A stretch of DNA of 21,814 nt from JAQBQQ01 sp964633955 (GCA_964633955.1 CAZWIA010000018.1:1-21814); one strand, 5' to 3'. Positions 1 through 7,980 are shown, counted from the stretch's first letter. Notes: generated from the sequence alone by a model not told the origin. A program made the numbers and translations.

Positions 1-25
1 AACGATCGCTGTCGCTTTCCTATGC

Positions 26-101
26 TGGTCGGGGCGACTGGACTCGAACCAGCGGCCTCCTGGTCCCAAACCAGGCACTCTACCAACTGAGCTACGCCCC
101 G
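26..101 (-). tRNA. tRNA-Pro (anticodon UGG)
   Basis: The minus strand folds into a full cloverleaf. Acceptor stem CGGGGCG pairs with CGCCCCG, with A as discriminator and an encoded CCA at plus positions 26-28. The D arm is GCTC/GAGT. The anticodon stem CCTGG/CCAGG encloses loop TTTGGGA, so the anticodon is TGG, reading proline codons of the CCN box. The T arm is GCTGG-TTCGAGT-CCAGT. C1-G72 with A73 is typical of bacterial tRNA-Pro. A promoter-like pair lies just upstream (see 111-138). It is divergent from the operon starting at 316. Confidence 0.96.
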
Positions 102-110
102 AACGAAAGA

Positions 111-138
111 AGTCTACGGCAAAGGAACTCTGGAGCAA
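111..138 (-). promoter_or_regulatory. Putative promoter of tRNA-Pro
   Basis: Reading the minus strand, TTGCTC (133-138) is followed after 16 nt by TAGACT (111-116), which ends 9 nt before the first base of tRNA-Pro. TAGACT differs at one position from the TATACT -10 box seen upstream of several protein genes here. Spacing and position are right for a sigma-70-type promoter with almost no 5' leader. Confidence 0.55.
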
Positions 139-209
139 CCTGGTGATGCTGGCCGCGCAGCCCACCTGGCGCCATTTGGCGATCTGTGGTATCATATGAG
201 GAAATGCCC

Positions 210-231
210 GCCCTGAGCCTGGCATCAGGGC
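210..231. other. Hairpin in divergent spacer
   Basis: GCCCTGA (210-216) and TCAGGGC (225-231) form a perfect 7-bp stem with an 8-nt loop. It sits in the spacer between the divergent tRNA-Pro and the operon at 316, upstream of the proposed promoters of both, and has no T tract. It could be an operator-like palindrome or a repeat; nothing in the sequence decides. Confidence 0.35.
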
Positions 232-281
232 AGGGAATGATGTCTCTCACGGATGAGTGTTTCTTCACCGCCATAACATGC

Positions 282-315
282 TTGCCGTACGGCATCGCTG
301 GCCTATGATGGGAGC
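282..315 (+). promoter_or_regulatory. Putative leaderless promoter of the 316-4525 operon
   Basis: TTGCCG (282-287), a 16-nt spacer, TATGAT (304-309), then exactly 6 nt (GGGAGC) and the ATG at 316. A start site 7 nt downstream of the -10 box would be the A of the start codon. The same 6-nt gap recurs at seven other genes in the window, which raises confidence in this promoter. Confidence 0.6.
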
Positions 316-717
316 ATGGCAACCCTCTATTTGACCAAGCAAGAAGAAAGCATACTCCAATCGCTTCCTGAGACGCTGCGTAACGGATGGCAGGTGGAAC
401 AGGAAGCAGATGTCCCCGCGGAATCCGACGACGACAGACGGACACGGCTCATGCTGGCTCGCGTGCGCGACCCGCACCTCACCTCCTTGGTGGACAAAGC
501 CAAGGCCGGAACAAGCGTGGAGGAACTAGCAGACGCCATTCAGGAAATTGACCTCTCCAACGCGTCAGATGCCGACCTGGGCGAGCTGTTCTTTGCCCTG
601 GGCCCCACTCCGCTCTCGCAGATCATCGCGGCGCTCCTCCAGGATGCCCAGAACGACGAACAGCTGGCCGACATCGAATCCCTCGCCTTCATCCGCCACT
701 CCCTTCTCTCACGCTGA
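316..717 (+). CDS. Hypothetical protein, first gene of a three-gene operon
   Basis: A 133-aa protein, not recognised. It is soluble-looking: no signal peptide or membrane segment, acidic in the middle (ESDDDRRTR at about 36-44), and likely helical throughout, with a C-terminal half of short amphipathic helices (ELADAIQEIDL, DLGELFFALG, SQIIAALLQDA). The ATG at 316 is supported by a TATGAT box ending 6 nt before it. The stop TGA (715-717) shares its last base with the ATG of the next gene, so the two are translationally coupled and probably act together. With its two partners it may be a cytoplasmic part of a membrane complex; this is inference from gene order only. Confidence 0.8.
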   Translation: MATLYLTKQEESILQSLPETLRNGWQVEQEADVPAESDDDRRTRLMLARVRDPHLTSLVDKAKAGTSVEELADAIQEIDLSNASDADLGELFFALGPTPLSQIIAALLQDAQNDEQLADIESLAFIRHSLLSR

Positions 718-1340
718 TGGCAACAACCACTTCTACCACTGGCGGCACCGCGCAGGAACATCCAGATGCCGGCAAGCGCAATCGCCTGGAACCCCTTCCT
801 GCATTCATCCCCACGCCGGAACGCATTTCTCAGTACCTGGAACGCAACACCCAGGAAGTGGAAGCGCAGCTAAGCAGCGTGGACGGACGCCGGCAACTCG
901 CGCAGGAATTGGGCAGCCATGAGGCGGACTTGCGCAAGACGTATCCGGATTTCCGCGCCGATCGCCTGGAGCGAGAGCTAGACCGCGTAGGCACCACGCT
1001 TACAGAGAAGCGGAGGTTCCTTGAGCAGATCCAGGTTCCAGAGAAGAAGAACCTCTTCCGCCGCGCGTTCGACCGGGTTAAGACGTTCGCCAAAAAGCAC
1101 CCGGTGGTCACCACTCTGGCCGTAGTCGCCTTGACGGCCGCAGGAGTGGCCGCCGGATTCTATCTGACAGGCAACTGGGAGCTGCTCATGAGCCGGGTGG
1201 GCCTGAGCAAGATCTTCACCGGCGCCAAAGCCGCGGAGACCCTCGTTCCGCCCACGCCGGTGACACCGCCGCTCCCAGGGGGCGGCGTGTATGACATTCC
1301 GGCGCCCATCATGCCGCCGGACATCGTTCCCGGCACGTGA
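717..1340 (+). CDS. Hypothetical single-pass membrane protein, second operon gene
   Basis: A 207-aa protein of unknown family. Residues about 25-110 are charged and helical, likely coiled coil. A basic stretch (KKNLFRRAFDRVKTFAKKHP, about 103-122) precedes one hydrophobic segment (VVTTLAVVALTAAGVAAGFYL, about 123-143), predicting N-terminus inside and C-terminus outside. The outer tail ends in a Pro/Gly-rich stretch (about 178-207). The ATG overlaps the stop of the preceding gene (TGATG), and its own TGA overlaps the GTG of the next gene (GTGA), so all three genes are co-translated. There is no Shine-Dalgarno sequence before the start. Function is unknown; a membrane anchor or adaptor for the 1062-aa partner is plausible. 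Confidence 0.8.
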   Translation: MATTTSTTGGTAQEHPDAGKRNRLEPLPAFIPTPERISQYLERNTQEVEAQLSSVDGRRQLAQELGSHEADLRKTYPDFRADRLERELDRVGTTLTEKRRFLEQIQVPEKKNLFRRAFDRVKTFAKKHPVVTTLAVVALTAAGVAAGFYLTGNWELLMSRVGLSKIFTGAKAAETLVPPTPVTPPLPGGGVYDIPAPIMPPDIVPGT

Positions 1341-4300
1341 GATCCATGGGAGGACTAGAATCTTCCAGCGGCAAGGAACAGAAGGAAGGAGTCGTCGATG
1401 TCCTTAATATCGAACGGCAGCGTCTCAGCGATCTGCTGGGCAAGCCGGTGGCAGAACCTCAGGAGCCGCTGAACGAGCAGGACCTACTCTTGCGCATGCG
1501 CAGGGTACAGAGCGACCACCGGTACGAGAGTTTGGAGGAGCAGGCCGCCATGAACCGATTACAAGCCCAACTGGACGCGCTGCAGCAGCGGAAGGTCGCC
1601 AAACCGGACATTTCGGAACTCGCTGTGAGCCAGCAGACCGTCACATACTTCGAATACCTACCATCGGTGGTCCACCAGGTGCAGAACGTCCTCAGCCGAT
1701 ATGCCGAGCTCCGAGGCAGGATTCCGCAGGTCTCCGATGCCCTCCAGCAGCAGGAACAGCAGAGTATCACCTACCTTCGCACTCTTAACGGAACCATAGA
1801 GGAGCGAATCGCTTACGCGAACGTGCGCTATCTGGATCAAAAATTCCAAAAGCATCAAGAGGGAAACCGTATACCGGCCGATCTGCTTGCGATGCGTGAG
1901 GCCGCCATGCGCTCGCTGTCTCCCGAATCGCAACGCGCTGTCATGCAGTCCCCGGACCGGCAGCGGATCCGCGGCAATCAACTGGACCAGCGCATTTTTG
2001 ACATCCTCTCAGGCAACGCCAACTTGGAAGGCGTGCAGCCGAACTTCCTGCCGCAACGGATGTACACAGCACTGCTCAGTGAACGGATCCAGCAACTTGC
2101 TGAGCAGGAACGCGTCCGTGCCCGGGCGGGGAAGTGGCAGGAGGATTCGCCGGAGGCGCAGGAACGCAAGCGCCTCACGGAGGAGATGGTCACCGTCACG
2201 GACGAACTGGGACGGTACCAGCTGAACATGGCCGAGCTCGCCACCGTCCAACACCAGTTCGGCGACGACTGGGATCCCACGGGAGCCAGCCAGCCTAAGC
2301 GTGAGCGTTCATCCCCGGACACCCGCGGCGCCATGGAGAAGTCCATGGAGCTCCGCAGCGAGTTCCACCTGAACCAGATGAACCAGTTCATGCGTACGGT
2401 GCAGGACGAGGTGCTCCATGTGGGTCTGCCTGAACACATCGAAGAGTTCTCCAATGAAACGGGGCGCAGCCTTGTCCTGGGCCTCTCCCAGCGCATCGCC
2501 AACCTCTTCTCCGCCGTGGTGCCGGAGACTGCCGGCCTCCGCAACACGTTCCGTGACTACCTGGTGGGCCCCCTGGAACAAGCCATGGGCTGGCCACCGG
2601 GCGTAAAATGGGAGGACCTCACGCCGGAGCAGAAGGAAAATATTCAGAAGAAAACCCAGAGCGTCCTGGACGCCATCCGGTCGTTTGACCGGAAGAAGAT
2701 CGTTGCATTCCAGCAGACGGTCAACCTGATCCGCATGATGCCGCCGGCATCCACGTTCGCGGGACAGGCGGTACGGGAGCCGCTCCCGGACGAGCGTATT
2801 GAAGCTGCGACAAGCGCGGAGCTTCAACCGTACATCGAACGGCTGGGCGGCCCCACGGTCTACGCCCTGCTGTTCCGCCAGCTGGACGAACAATGGGGCG
2901 ATCAGGAGCAGGGCACGGGATTCATCGGCGAATATAGGAGGTTCTACGGCAAGATCACGGAGATCGTGGATGTTCACGGAGATGTGAGCAACGCCCTTCA
3001 TCAGCTCGGTCAGCGTTATGATGACTTCTGGAAATATCTGGCCATGGCTGCCGGCGCATTCATCCTCCTGCGGGAGGTGCTTCCTAGAGCAGCGAGAAGT
3101 TTTAGCGCAGTACATCGAGCCAGGAAAACCGCCGCACTCAACCGCCGGGTAAAAGATGCCGAAGCAACGGCGACACGGGAGCGCACGGCACGGTTGGCCG
3201 CTGAGCGCGAAGCCGAGGCCGCTCGGAGAGATGCCCAGGCCGCACGGGAGGAATTGAAGAAGCGCGCACCCAAGCCGCCGGACGGGCCGGATGCTCCTGG
3301 TCCTGGAACCCCGCCGGATGAACCGCCCGGCCCGCCGCCTGAAGGACCAGCTGGAGGCAAGCCGCCCAAGGGGCCAACCCCGCAGGAAACGCCTACTACT
3401 CCAGGCGCTGCCCAAAGAGAAATTACGGAACGGCTCGGCAAGTACGGGCGAGGAGCAAAAGTCATCGGCGCTGTTGCAACCGGATTGAATCTCCTGGCGC
3501 TGGCCGAGGCGCACGCCAAGGAGCAAGACAACCGGCAGAAAGCGGAGGTGACCACGGACACGGATCTTCGCGCCTTCTATGAATCCTCCAATGCCCTCCT
3601 GCGCTCAGGTACCATCGTCCAGGGAATGGAAGTGGTATCCCTCGCCGGCAGCACGGTAGCTCTCCCGCTGGCCCTGGCCTCCCAGGCCGCTCGCTATACG
3701 CATGATGAACTGGAGCGCAGCGTAGAGTTCTGGCTTCAGGGGCCTGACGAACTGGCCGGTCTCACACCGGCAGAACTATTGCACCGCATCCAGACGGCCG
3801 GCCAAAGCGCCGTCACGCGGCAACTGGTGGAGCGAGCGGATGAGGCTGACGCGCAGGCGCGCTCGGAACTGTGGCGCGAGTACTTCCGGAAGACGACCAC
3901 CATGGCGCCGCGGACGATTGAAAAGAGAGGCGGCGGACGCGCTCCGGCGACCGATACGCAGAACGGGAACTTCGCGGCGGAACTCATCAACCGCAAGCTC
4001 ATCTACATCAAGAAAGTCACCAACGGCACGTTTCAGAAGGTCGATGCACAAACGCTCCATGAGGCGGACCACTTCGCCACCGTGATGACGAACGCCGCGG
4101 AGGCCAAAAACCGCCATCTGACGAGTTTGTACGACAGAAGTCCGGAGGAGATCCGGGCCTTCGTGCAGGAGCGGCAAGCCGAGACAGACGCGCATGCGCT
4201 AGAACTGCTCTCCCTAGACGTCAGCCTCCATGGGACGTCCAGCGCGGAAGCGGTGAACCGCGCGTTCGCCCATGAGCGCCGCCAGCTGGAAGGCACAGCG

Positions 4301-4525
4301 ATTGGTATGACCCAGCGGCAGCGGGAGCAGGTCCTGGGGAAATTCGACCGATTGGTCGCAGCAACGGCCGCCACGGTGGATGCCGCAAAGGAGACGCTTT
4401 TGGACGGGACCGAGGACCAGAAGGACGCAAAGCTCCGCCGCACGTTCCAGCAGCAGGTGAAGGAGCTGCAGGACTTTGCCAAGAGCGATAAACACACGCT
4501 CCTCCTGCGCCTCCTAGGGCGTTAG
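1337..4525 (+). CDS. Large hypothetical membrane/coiled-coil protein, third operon gene
   Basis: A 1062-aa protein I cannot assign to a family. Residues 1-560 are Gln/Glu/Arg-rich and mostly helical. A hydrophobic segment follows at about 567-583 (YLAMAAGAFILLREVLP), then an Ala/Arg/Glu coiled coil (about 595-645) and a Pro/Gly-rich linker (about 645-695). Two more hydrophobic stretches lie at about 709-724 (VIGAVATGLNLLALAEA) and 764-786. The C-terminal 270 residues are charged and helical. The GTG at 1337 overlaps the previous stop by 4 nt; an ATG at 1346 is an alternative. There is no signal peptide and no recognisable catalytic motif. Length, coiled coils and membrane segments suggest a structural or scaffold role at the envelope (inference). 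Codon use resembles the neighbours, so there is no sign of recent transfer. Confidence 0.8.
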   Translation: MRSMGGLESSSGKEQKEGVVDVLNIERQRLSDLLGKPVAEPQEPLNEQDLLLRMRRVQSDHRYESLEEQAAMNRLQAQLDALQQRKVAKPDISELAVSQQTVTYFEYLPSVVHQVQNVLSRYAELRGRIPQVSDALQQQEQQSITYLRTLNGTIEERIAYANVRYLDQKFQKHQEGNRIPADLLAMREAAMRSLSPESQRAVMQSPDRQRIRGNQLDQRIFDILSGNANLEGVQPNFLPQRMYTALLSERIQQLAEQERVRARAGKWQEDSPEAQERKRLTEEMVTVTDELGRYQLNMAELATVQHQFGDDWDPTGASQPKRERSSPDTRGAMEKSMELRSEFHLNQMNQFMRTVQDEVLHVGLPEHIEEFSNETGRSLVLGLSQRIANLFSAVVPETAGLRNTFRDYLVGPLEQAMGWPPGVKWEDLTPEQKENIQKKTQSVLDAIRSFDRKKIVAFQQTVNLIRMMPPASTFAGQAVREPLPDERIEAATSAELQPYIERLGGPTVYALLFRQLDEQWGDQEQGTGFIGEYRRFYGKITEIVDVHGDVSNALHQLGQRYDDFWKYLAMAAGAFILLREVLPRAARSFSAVHRARKTAALNRRVKDAEATATRERTARLAAEREAEAARRDAQAAREELKKRAPKPPDGPDAPGPGTPPDEPPGPPPEGPAGGKPPKGPTPQETPTTPGAAQREITERLGKYGRGAKVIGAVATGLNLLALAEAHAKEQDNRQKAEVTTDTDLRAFYESSNALLRSGTIVQGMEVVSLAGSTVALPLALASQAARYTHDELERSVEFWLQGPDELAGLTPAELLHRIQTAGQSAVTRQLVERADEADAQARSELWREYFRKTTTMAPRTIEKRGGGRAPATDTQNGNFAAELINRKLIYIKKVTNGTFQKVDAQTLHEADHFATVMTNAAEAKNRHLTSLYDRSPEEIRAFVQERQAETDAHALELLSLDVSLHGTSSAEAVNRAFAHERRQLEGTAIGMTQRQREQVLGKFDRLVAATAATVDAAKETLLDGTEDQKDAKLRRTFQQQVKELQDFAKSDKHTLLLRLLGR

Positions 4526-4586
4526 AGCCCTTCAAGTACCAGCGGAATTCGCGGATAATGCCGTTTTAATGGTCAAAACGATGCGA

Positions 4587-4592
4587 TAGACT
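4587..4592 (+). promoter_or_regulatory. Possible -10 element for lepA
   Basis: TAGACT in the 148-nt spacer between the 1062-aa gene and lepA. It would give a leader of about 75 nt. The -35 region 17 nt upstream (TTTTAA) is a poor match. No TATACT-like box lies 6 nt before the lepA ATG, so lepA does not fit the leaderless pattern of other genes here. A second candidate is TATAAG at 4607-4612. Confidence 0.25.
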
Positions 4593-4673
4593 GCGTTTAT
4601 CGTGAATATAAGAAACTTCTGCACCCGCCTCCGCGCCGTACTCCGGACGGGCAGGTCGCGCACCTAAGCATCT

Positions 4674-6584
4674 ATGAACATCCGCAACTTCTGCATCATC
4701 GCGCACATCGATCACGGCAAGTCCACGCTTTCCGATCGTATGATCGAACTGACCGGCACGCTCCAGAAGCGGGAGATGAAGGAGCAGACGCTGGACATGA
4801 TGGACCTGGAGCGCGAGCGGGGGATCACCATCAAGCTGCAGCCCGTCCGCATGCACTATAAGGATGTGCAGCTGAACCTGATCGATACACCCGGCCACAC
4901 GGACTTCCGGTATGAGGTGAGCCGCTCGCTTGCGGCCTGCGAAGGCGCGATCTTACTCGTGGACGCCTCCCAGGGCATCCAGGCCCAGACGCTGGCGGTG
5001 CTCTACATGGCACTGGAGCACGACCTTACCATCATCCCGGTCCTCAATAAGATCGACCTGCCCGCCGCAGATCCCGATCGCGTGAGCGAGGAAGTGGTGC
5101 ATCTCCTAGGCTGCAGGAAGGAGGAGATCCTGCGGATTTCCGCCAAGGAGGGGAGGGGAGTGCTGGAGGTCTTGGATGCCGTGATCGAGCGGGTGCCCGC
5201 TCCGGCGGGAACTCAAGGGAAACAAGGGACTCAAATGACTCAAAGGAATGCTGTTGAAGAAGGGTCGAAAGCAGATCAGCGATCTTCCCCTGAGTCCTTT
5301 GCGTCTTCTGAGTCCTCTGGATCCTCCCGTGCGCTGATTTTTGACGCCATCATGGATACGTACAGAGGGGCAGTCGCCTACGTCCGCGTGATGGAGGGAC
5401 AGTTCAAGAAGGGCCAGCAGGTCCACCTGCTCGGCACGCAGACGCCGTTTGAAGTGCTGGATGCGGGCTTCTTCAATCCGCGCTATGTGTCGGATGACGC
5501 GCTCAGTGAAGGCCAGATCGGCTACATCGTGACGGGGCTGAAGGATGTCCGCCAGGTGCGGGTGGGAGACACGATCGCCGCCAAGGCGGACTCAGAGCCG
5601 CTGCCCGGCTACCGGGAGGTGCAGCCCATGGTCTTCGCCGGGCTCTACCCGTCAGAGGCGGACGCCTACCCGGACCTGCGCGAGGCGCTGGAGAAGCTCT
5701 CGCTCAATGACGCGGCGCTGAAGATGGAACCGGAGCACAACTCGGCGCTGGGCAACGGATTCCGCTGCGGCTTCCTGGGACTGCTGCACATGGACATCAT
5801 CCAGGAGCGCCTGGAGCGGGAGTACAACGTGGACCTGGTGATCACGGCGCCAAGCGTCCTCTATGAGGTAAAGATCCGCGCGGCCAAGATGGACGCCGTG
5901 GTCAGGAAGAGCCTCCTCAAGGAGGATGAGCCGAATGTGGCCCGCATCAGCAATCCCGCGGACCTGCCGGACCCCACGTACATAGAGGAGATCCGCGAAC
6001 CGTGGGTGAAGCTGGAGCTGGTCTGCCGCAAGGAGGACGTGGGCACCTGCATGCAGCTGGTCCAGGACCGGCGCGGTGTCTACCTGTCGCTGGAGTACCT
6101 GGATGCCGATCGCGCGCTCTTGCACTTTGAAGTTCCCCTGCAGGGGATCGTGCTGGATTTCTTTGACGCGCTCAAATCCGGCACCTCCGGCTACGCGTCC
6201 ATGAGCTACGAGCCGATCGGCTACCGCCCCGGGGACTTGGTGAAGCTGAGCATCCTGCTGCTCGGCGAACCGGCGGAAGCTCTCTCCACCATCGTCCACC
6301 GGTCGGAAGCGCATAGTGTTGGCTCCGTGATCTGCAAGCAGCTCAAGGAGGTGCTGCCAAAGCAGCAGTTCCAGATCCCCATCCAGGCGGCGGTCTACTC
6401 CAAAGTGGTGGCCAGGGAGACGCTCAGCGCGCTGCGCAAGGACGTGACGGGCTACCTCTACGGCGGAGACGTGACGCGGAAAAATAAGCTCTTAAACAAG
6501 CAGAAGAAGGGCAAGAAGCGCATGAAGCAGATGGGGAAGGTGACGTTATCTCAAGAAGCGTTCTTAGCGGTCTTGAAGCGCTGA
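4674..6584 (+). CDS. lepA: Elongation factor 4 (LepA), translational GTPase
   Basis: A 636-aa ribosome-binding GTPase of the EF-G-like family, which acts on stalled or mis-translocated ribosomes and in ribosome assembly. GTPase motifs are all present: G1 AHIDHGKS (10-17), the RGITIK switch region (about 50), G3 DTPGH (71-75), G4 NKID (125-128), G5 SAKEG (156-160). The LepA-specific C-terminal domain is recognisable (GYLYGGDVTRKNKLLNKQKK, then KGKKRMKQ). It is longer than the usual ~600 aa because of a low-complexity Ser/Gln/Glu-rich insertion at about residues 179-218, between the G domain and domain II, where typical LepA has a short linker. The insertion is encoded by a long inverted repeat (see 5227-5315). 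The first ATG fits the family N-terminus. It stands alone and converges with the gene ending at 6696. Confidence 0.98.
   Translation: MNIRNFCIIAHIDHGKSTLSDRMIELTGTLQKREMKEQTLDMMDLERERGITIKLQPVRMHYKDVQLNLIDTPGHTDFRYEVSRSLAACEGAILLVDASQGIQAQTLAVLYMALEHDLTIIPVLNKIDLPAADPDRVSEEVVHLLGCRKEEILRISAKEGRGVLEVLDAVIERVPAPAGTQGKQGTQMTQRNAVEEGSKADQRSSPESFASSESSGSSRALIFDAIMDTYRGAVAYVRVMEGQFKKGQQVHLLGTQTPFEVLDAGFFNPRYVSDDALSEGQIGYIVTGLKDVRQVRVGDTIAAKADSEPLPGYREVQPMVFAGLYPSEADAYPDLREALEKLSLNDAALKMEPEHNSALGNGFRCGFLGLLHMDIIQERLEREYNVDLVITAPSVLYEVKIRAAKMDAVVRKSLLKEDEPNVARISNPADLPDPTYIEEIREPWVKLELVCRKEDVGTCMQLVQDRRGVYLSLEYLDADRALLHFEVPLQGIVLDFFDALKSGTSGYASMSYEPIGYRPGDLVKLSILLLGEPAEALSTIVHRSEAHSVGSVICKQLKEVLPKQQFQIPIQAAVYSKVVARETLSALRKDVTGYLYGGDVTRKNKLLNKQKKGKKRMKQMGKVTLSQEAFLAVLKR
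5227..5315. repeat. Palindromic element inserted in frame within lepA
   Basis: Arms 5227-5247 and 5295-5315 are inverted copies matching at 18 of 21 positions, with a 47-nt loop. Each arm carries the words GGACTCA and CAAAGGA. It coincides with the non-conserved insertion in LepA (about residues 179-218), keeps the frame, and is poorer in GC than its surroundings. The arrangement resembles intergenic word-palindromes elsewhere in the window, so it reads as a mobile or spreading palindromic repeat tolerated in a coding gene. Confidence 0.7.
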
Positions 6585-6695
6585 CGCGATCGGACTACCG
6601 CTACCGTGATGAATTTCGCGTTCGGGATCGAGTGCGCTCTCATGCGGCTCTACAAGGATCCTCCTTTCCCCTTTCATCCTTTTCGCCCTTTTCCT

Positions 6696-7394
6696 CTAAT
6701 CGTCATCCGCTGCCTCACCCGCCGCCGGCTGTGTCAATAGCGACCGGTCCACGTCCTCCATGAACGGCTCAAAGACCGTCTGCAGGATGCTCACCGCAAA
6801 CAGGTGGAGCTTCTCAAAGGGGGGATCCTTCTGGCCACCGCGGTCAGACCGGAAGTACTCCTGCAGAATGAAGCTGGTGAGCTGCAGCACGGTACCGTCA
6901 ATGTTCCGGTCATCCACCAGGAGGCGATGGAGGATGGCACCGGGCTCCCGGGAGAGCACTAGCTGCATCCGCGTGATCCATTCCAGGAAATCCCGGTTGG
7001 TCTGCTCAGAAAGCGCGGTGGTGGTCACGGCTGGCACCCGCGCATCCGGGCCGGGAACGGCTTCTTCCGTTTCGCCCAGATGTTCGCGGACTACAGACCG
7101 GCATTCCTCATCAATGAGCGAGAGGATGGCCAGGATGAAGATGGACGGGCAGTCCCGTCCCACCAGGCGGGAGATGAGGACAAAGAGGTGCGTGTACCGG
7201 TCGTCATTCAGGAACCGCACGATGGTCTTGGCCACCCGGGAATCCTTCTTCTTGCTCTTCTTCTCCTCCCGCTTGGCCGCCTGCATGGCGGCGGCCGCGG
7301 CGGCAAACCGCTGCTTGGCCTCCTCGCTCAGCTGCTCGGGCGCCCCGGATCCGCCCTCGCTCGGTGAAAATGACTCAGCGCCGTATTCGGACAT
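6696..7394 (-). CDS. Hypothetical protein (232 aa)
   Basis: Not recognised. The N-terminus is acidic and Ser/Gly-rich. A Lys/Ala-rich stretch follows (about 25-60; KREEKKSKKKDSR), then a helical domain with a moderately hydrophobic segment (HLFVLISRLVGRD and FILAILSLIDEE, about 70-100), and a helical C-terminal domain ending in acidic residues. There is no clear signal peptide; it is probably cytoplasmic or peripherally membrane-bound. I place the start at the ATG at 7394 rather than the TTG at 7418, because TACGCT (7401-7406) ends exactly 6 nt before the ATG and TTCCGA lies 17 nt further up. It converges with lepA and is followed by a pyrimidine-rich tract (6655-6700). Function unknown. Confidence 0.72.
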   Translation of the reverse strand: MSEYGAESFSPSEGGSGAPEQLSEEAKQRFAAAAAAMQAAKREEKKSKKKDSRVAKTIVRFLNDDRYTHLFVLISRLVGRDCPSIFILAILSLIDEECRSVVREHLGETEEAVPGPDARVPAVTTTALSEQTNRDFLEWITRMQLVLSREPGAILHRLLVDDRNIDGTVLQLTSFILQEYFRSDRGGQKDPPFEKLHLFAVSILQTVFEPFMEDVDRSLLTQPAAGEAADDD

Positions 7395-7400
7395 GCGGAG

Positions 7401-7429
7401 AGCGTACCAGGCGGGCAATCCGGTCGGAA
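7401..7429 (-). promoter_or_regulatory. Putative leaderless promoter of the 232-aa gene
   Basis: On the minus strand, TTCCGA (7424-7429), a 17-nt spacer, TACGCT (7401-7406), then 6 nt (CTCCGC) and ATG. It fits the spacing rule of other genes in the window and supports the shorter start. Confidence 0.5.
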
Positions 7430-7445
7430 GAGGTGACCCGGTTGG

Positions 7446-7486
7446 AACGTTGCAAGGTTACGGGGTTACAACGTTACAAGGTTTGG
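7446..7486. repeat. Tandem 24-nt word repeat, GTTACAAGG family
   Basis: AACGTTGCAAGGTTACGG (7446-7463) is repeated with changes as AACGTTACAAGGTTTGG (7470-7486), a period of 24 nt. Positions 7452-7477 match the reverse complement of 10184-10209 at 23 of 26 positions, so this is one member of a dispersed intergenic repeat family. It lies between the upstream region of the 232-aa gene and the end of rpmA. Confidence 0.65.
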
Positions 7487-7541
7487 CAAATCCCGTACGT
7501 AGTCACGCCGGACACGCGTGAGAAACACGGCAGCCGGGCTG

Positions 7542-7832
7542 TCACGCCTTTGCCTCCGCCGGGAGAATGTGCACGTACGTGCAGCGCTCCCTAGCGCCGG
7601 AGAACTTCCGCACCCGGGCCTTGCTGAAGGAGACGGTGCCGGCCACGGCCGCGTGGATGGTCCAGTCCTTGCCCATGTAGACGTTCTCCCCGGGGCGGTA
7701 CCAGTAGCCCTTCTGGCGCACCAAGACCTCCCCGGCGCTCACCGCCTGGCCGCCAAACCGCTTCACGCCGCGGCGCTTGGCAACGCTATCTCTGCCGTTC
7801 TGGGTAGATCCACCCGCCTTTTTGTGGGCCAT
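7542..7832 (-). CDS. rpmA: 50S ribosomal protein L27
   Basis: A 96-aa protein with the classic L27 N-terminus (MAHKKAGGSTQNGRDS, then KRRGVKRFGGQ) and the core VLVRQKGYWYRPGENVYMGK. L27 sits at the peptidyl-transferase centre, with its N-terminal tail reaching the tRNA 3' ends. Its length is slightly above the usual ~85 aa because of a basic C-terminal extension. The ATG is preceded by TAGAAT ending 9 nt upstream and TTGCAA as -35, so the leader is only a few nucleotides. rplU (L21), its usual operon partner, is not beside it; its upstream neighbour is the divergent tRNA-fMet. Confidence 0.97.
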   Translation of the reverse strand: MAHKKAGGSTQNGRDSVAKRRGVKRFGGQAVSAGEVLVRQKGYWYRPGENVYMGKDWTIHAAVAGTVSFSKARVRKFSGARERCTYVHILPAEAKA

Positions 7833-7841
7833 AGTGCGGGC

Positions 7842-7869
7842 ATTCTACAAGGAAGATTCCGGCTTGCAA
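7842..7869 (-). promoter_or_regulatory. Putative rpmA promoter
   Basis: On the minus strand, TTGCAA (7864-7869), a 16-nt spacer, TAGAAT (7842-7847), then 9 nt to the rpmA ATG. TTGCAA is its own reverse complement and is also correctly placed as -35 for the divergent tRNA-fMet. Confidence 0.6.
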
Positions 7870-7892
7870 GGCCTTTCACGCTCCGTCAGAAT
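7864..7892 (+). promoter_or_regulatory. Putative tRNA-fMet promoter
   Basis: TTGCAA (7864-7869), a 17-nt spacer, CAGAAT (7887-7892), then 11 nt to the tRNA 5' end. It uses the same palindromic hexamer as the divergent rpmA promoter. Confidence 0.55.
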
Positions 7893-7903
7893 GGCCGCAT
7901 CTC

Positions 7904-7979
<76 letters not shown>

Positions 7980-7980
<1 letters not shown>

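Noticed and set aside
1..25. Possible gene end before tRNA-Pro
   Set aside because: Only 25 nt are visible; nothing can be supported.
2309..3526. 405-aa open frame on minus inside the 1062-aa gene
   Set aside because: It is antisense to a long plus-strand frame with operon overlaps; the protein has no recognisable motif and is a GC-driven shadow frame.
5652..6314. 220-aa open frame on minus over lepA
   Set aside because: Antisense to conserved LepA domains; no independent support.
7438..7490. Possible CRISPR-like repeat
   Set aside because: Only two imperfect units with a 24-nt period and no spacer-repeat alternation; it fits the intergenic repeat family instead.
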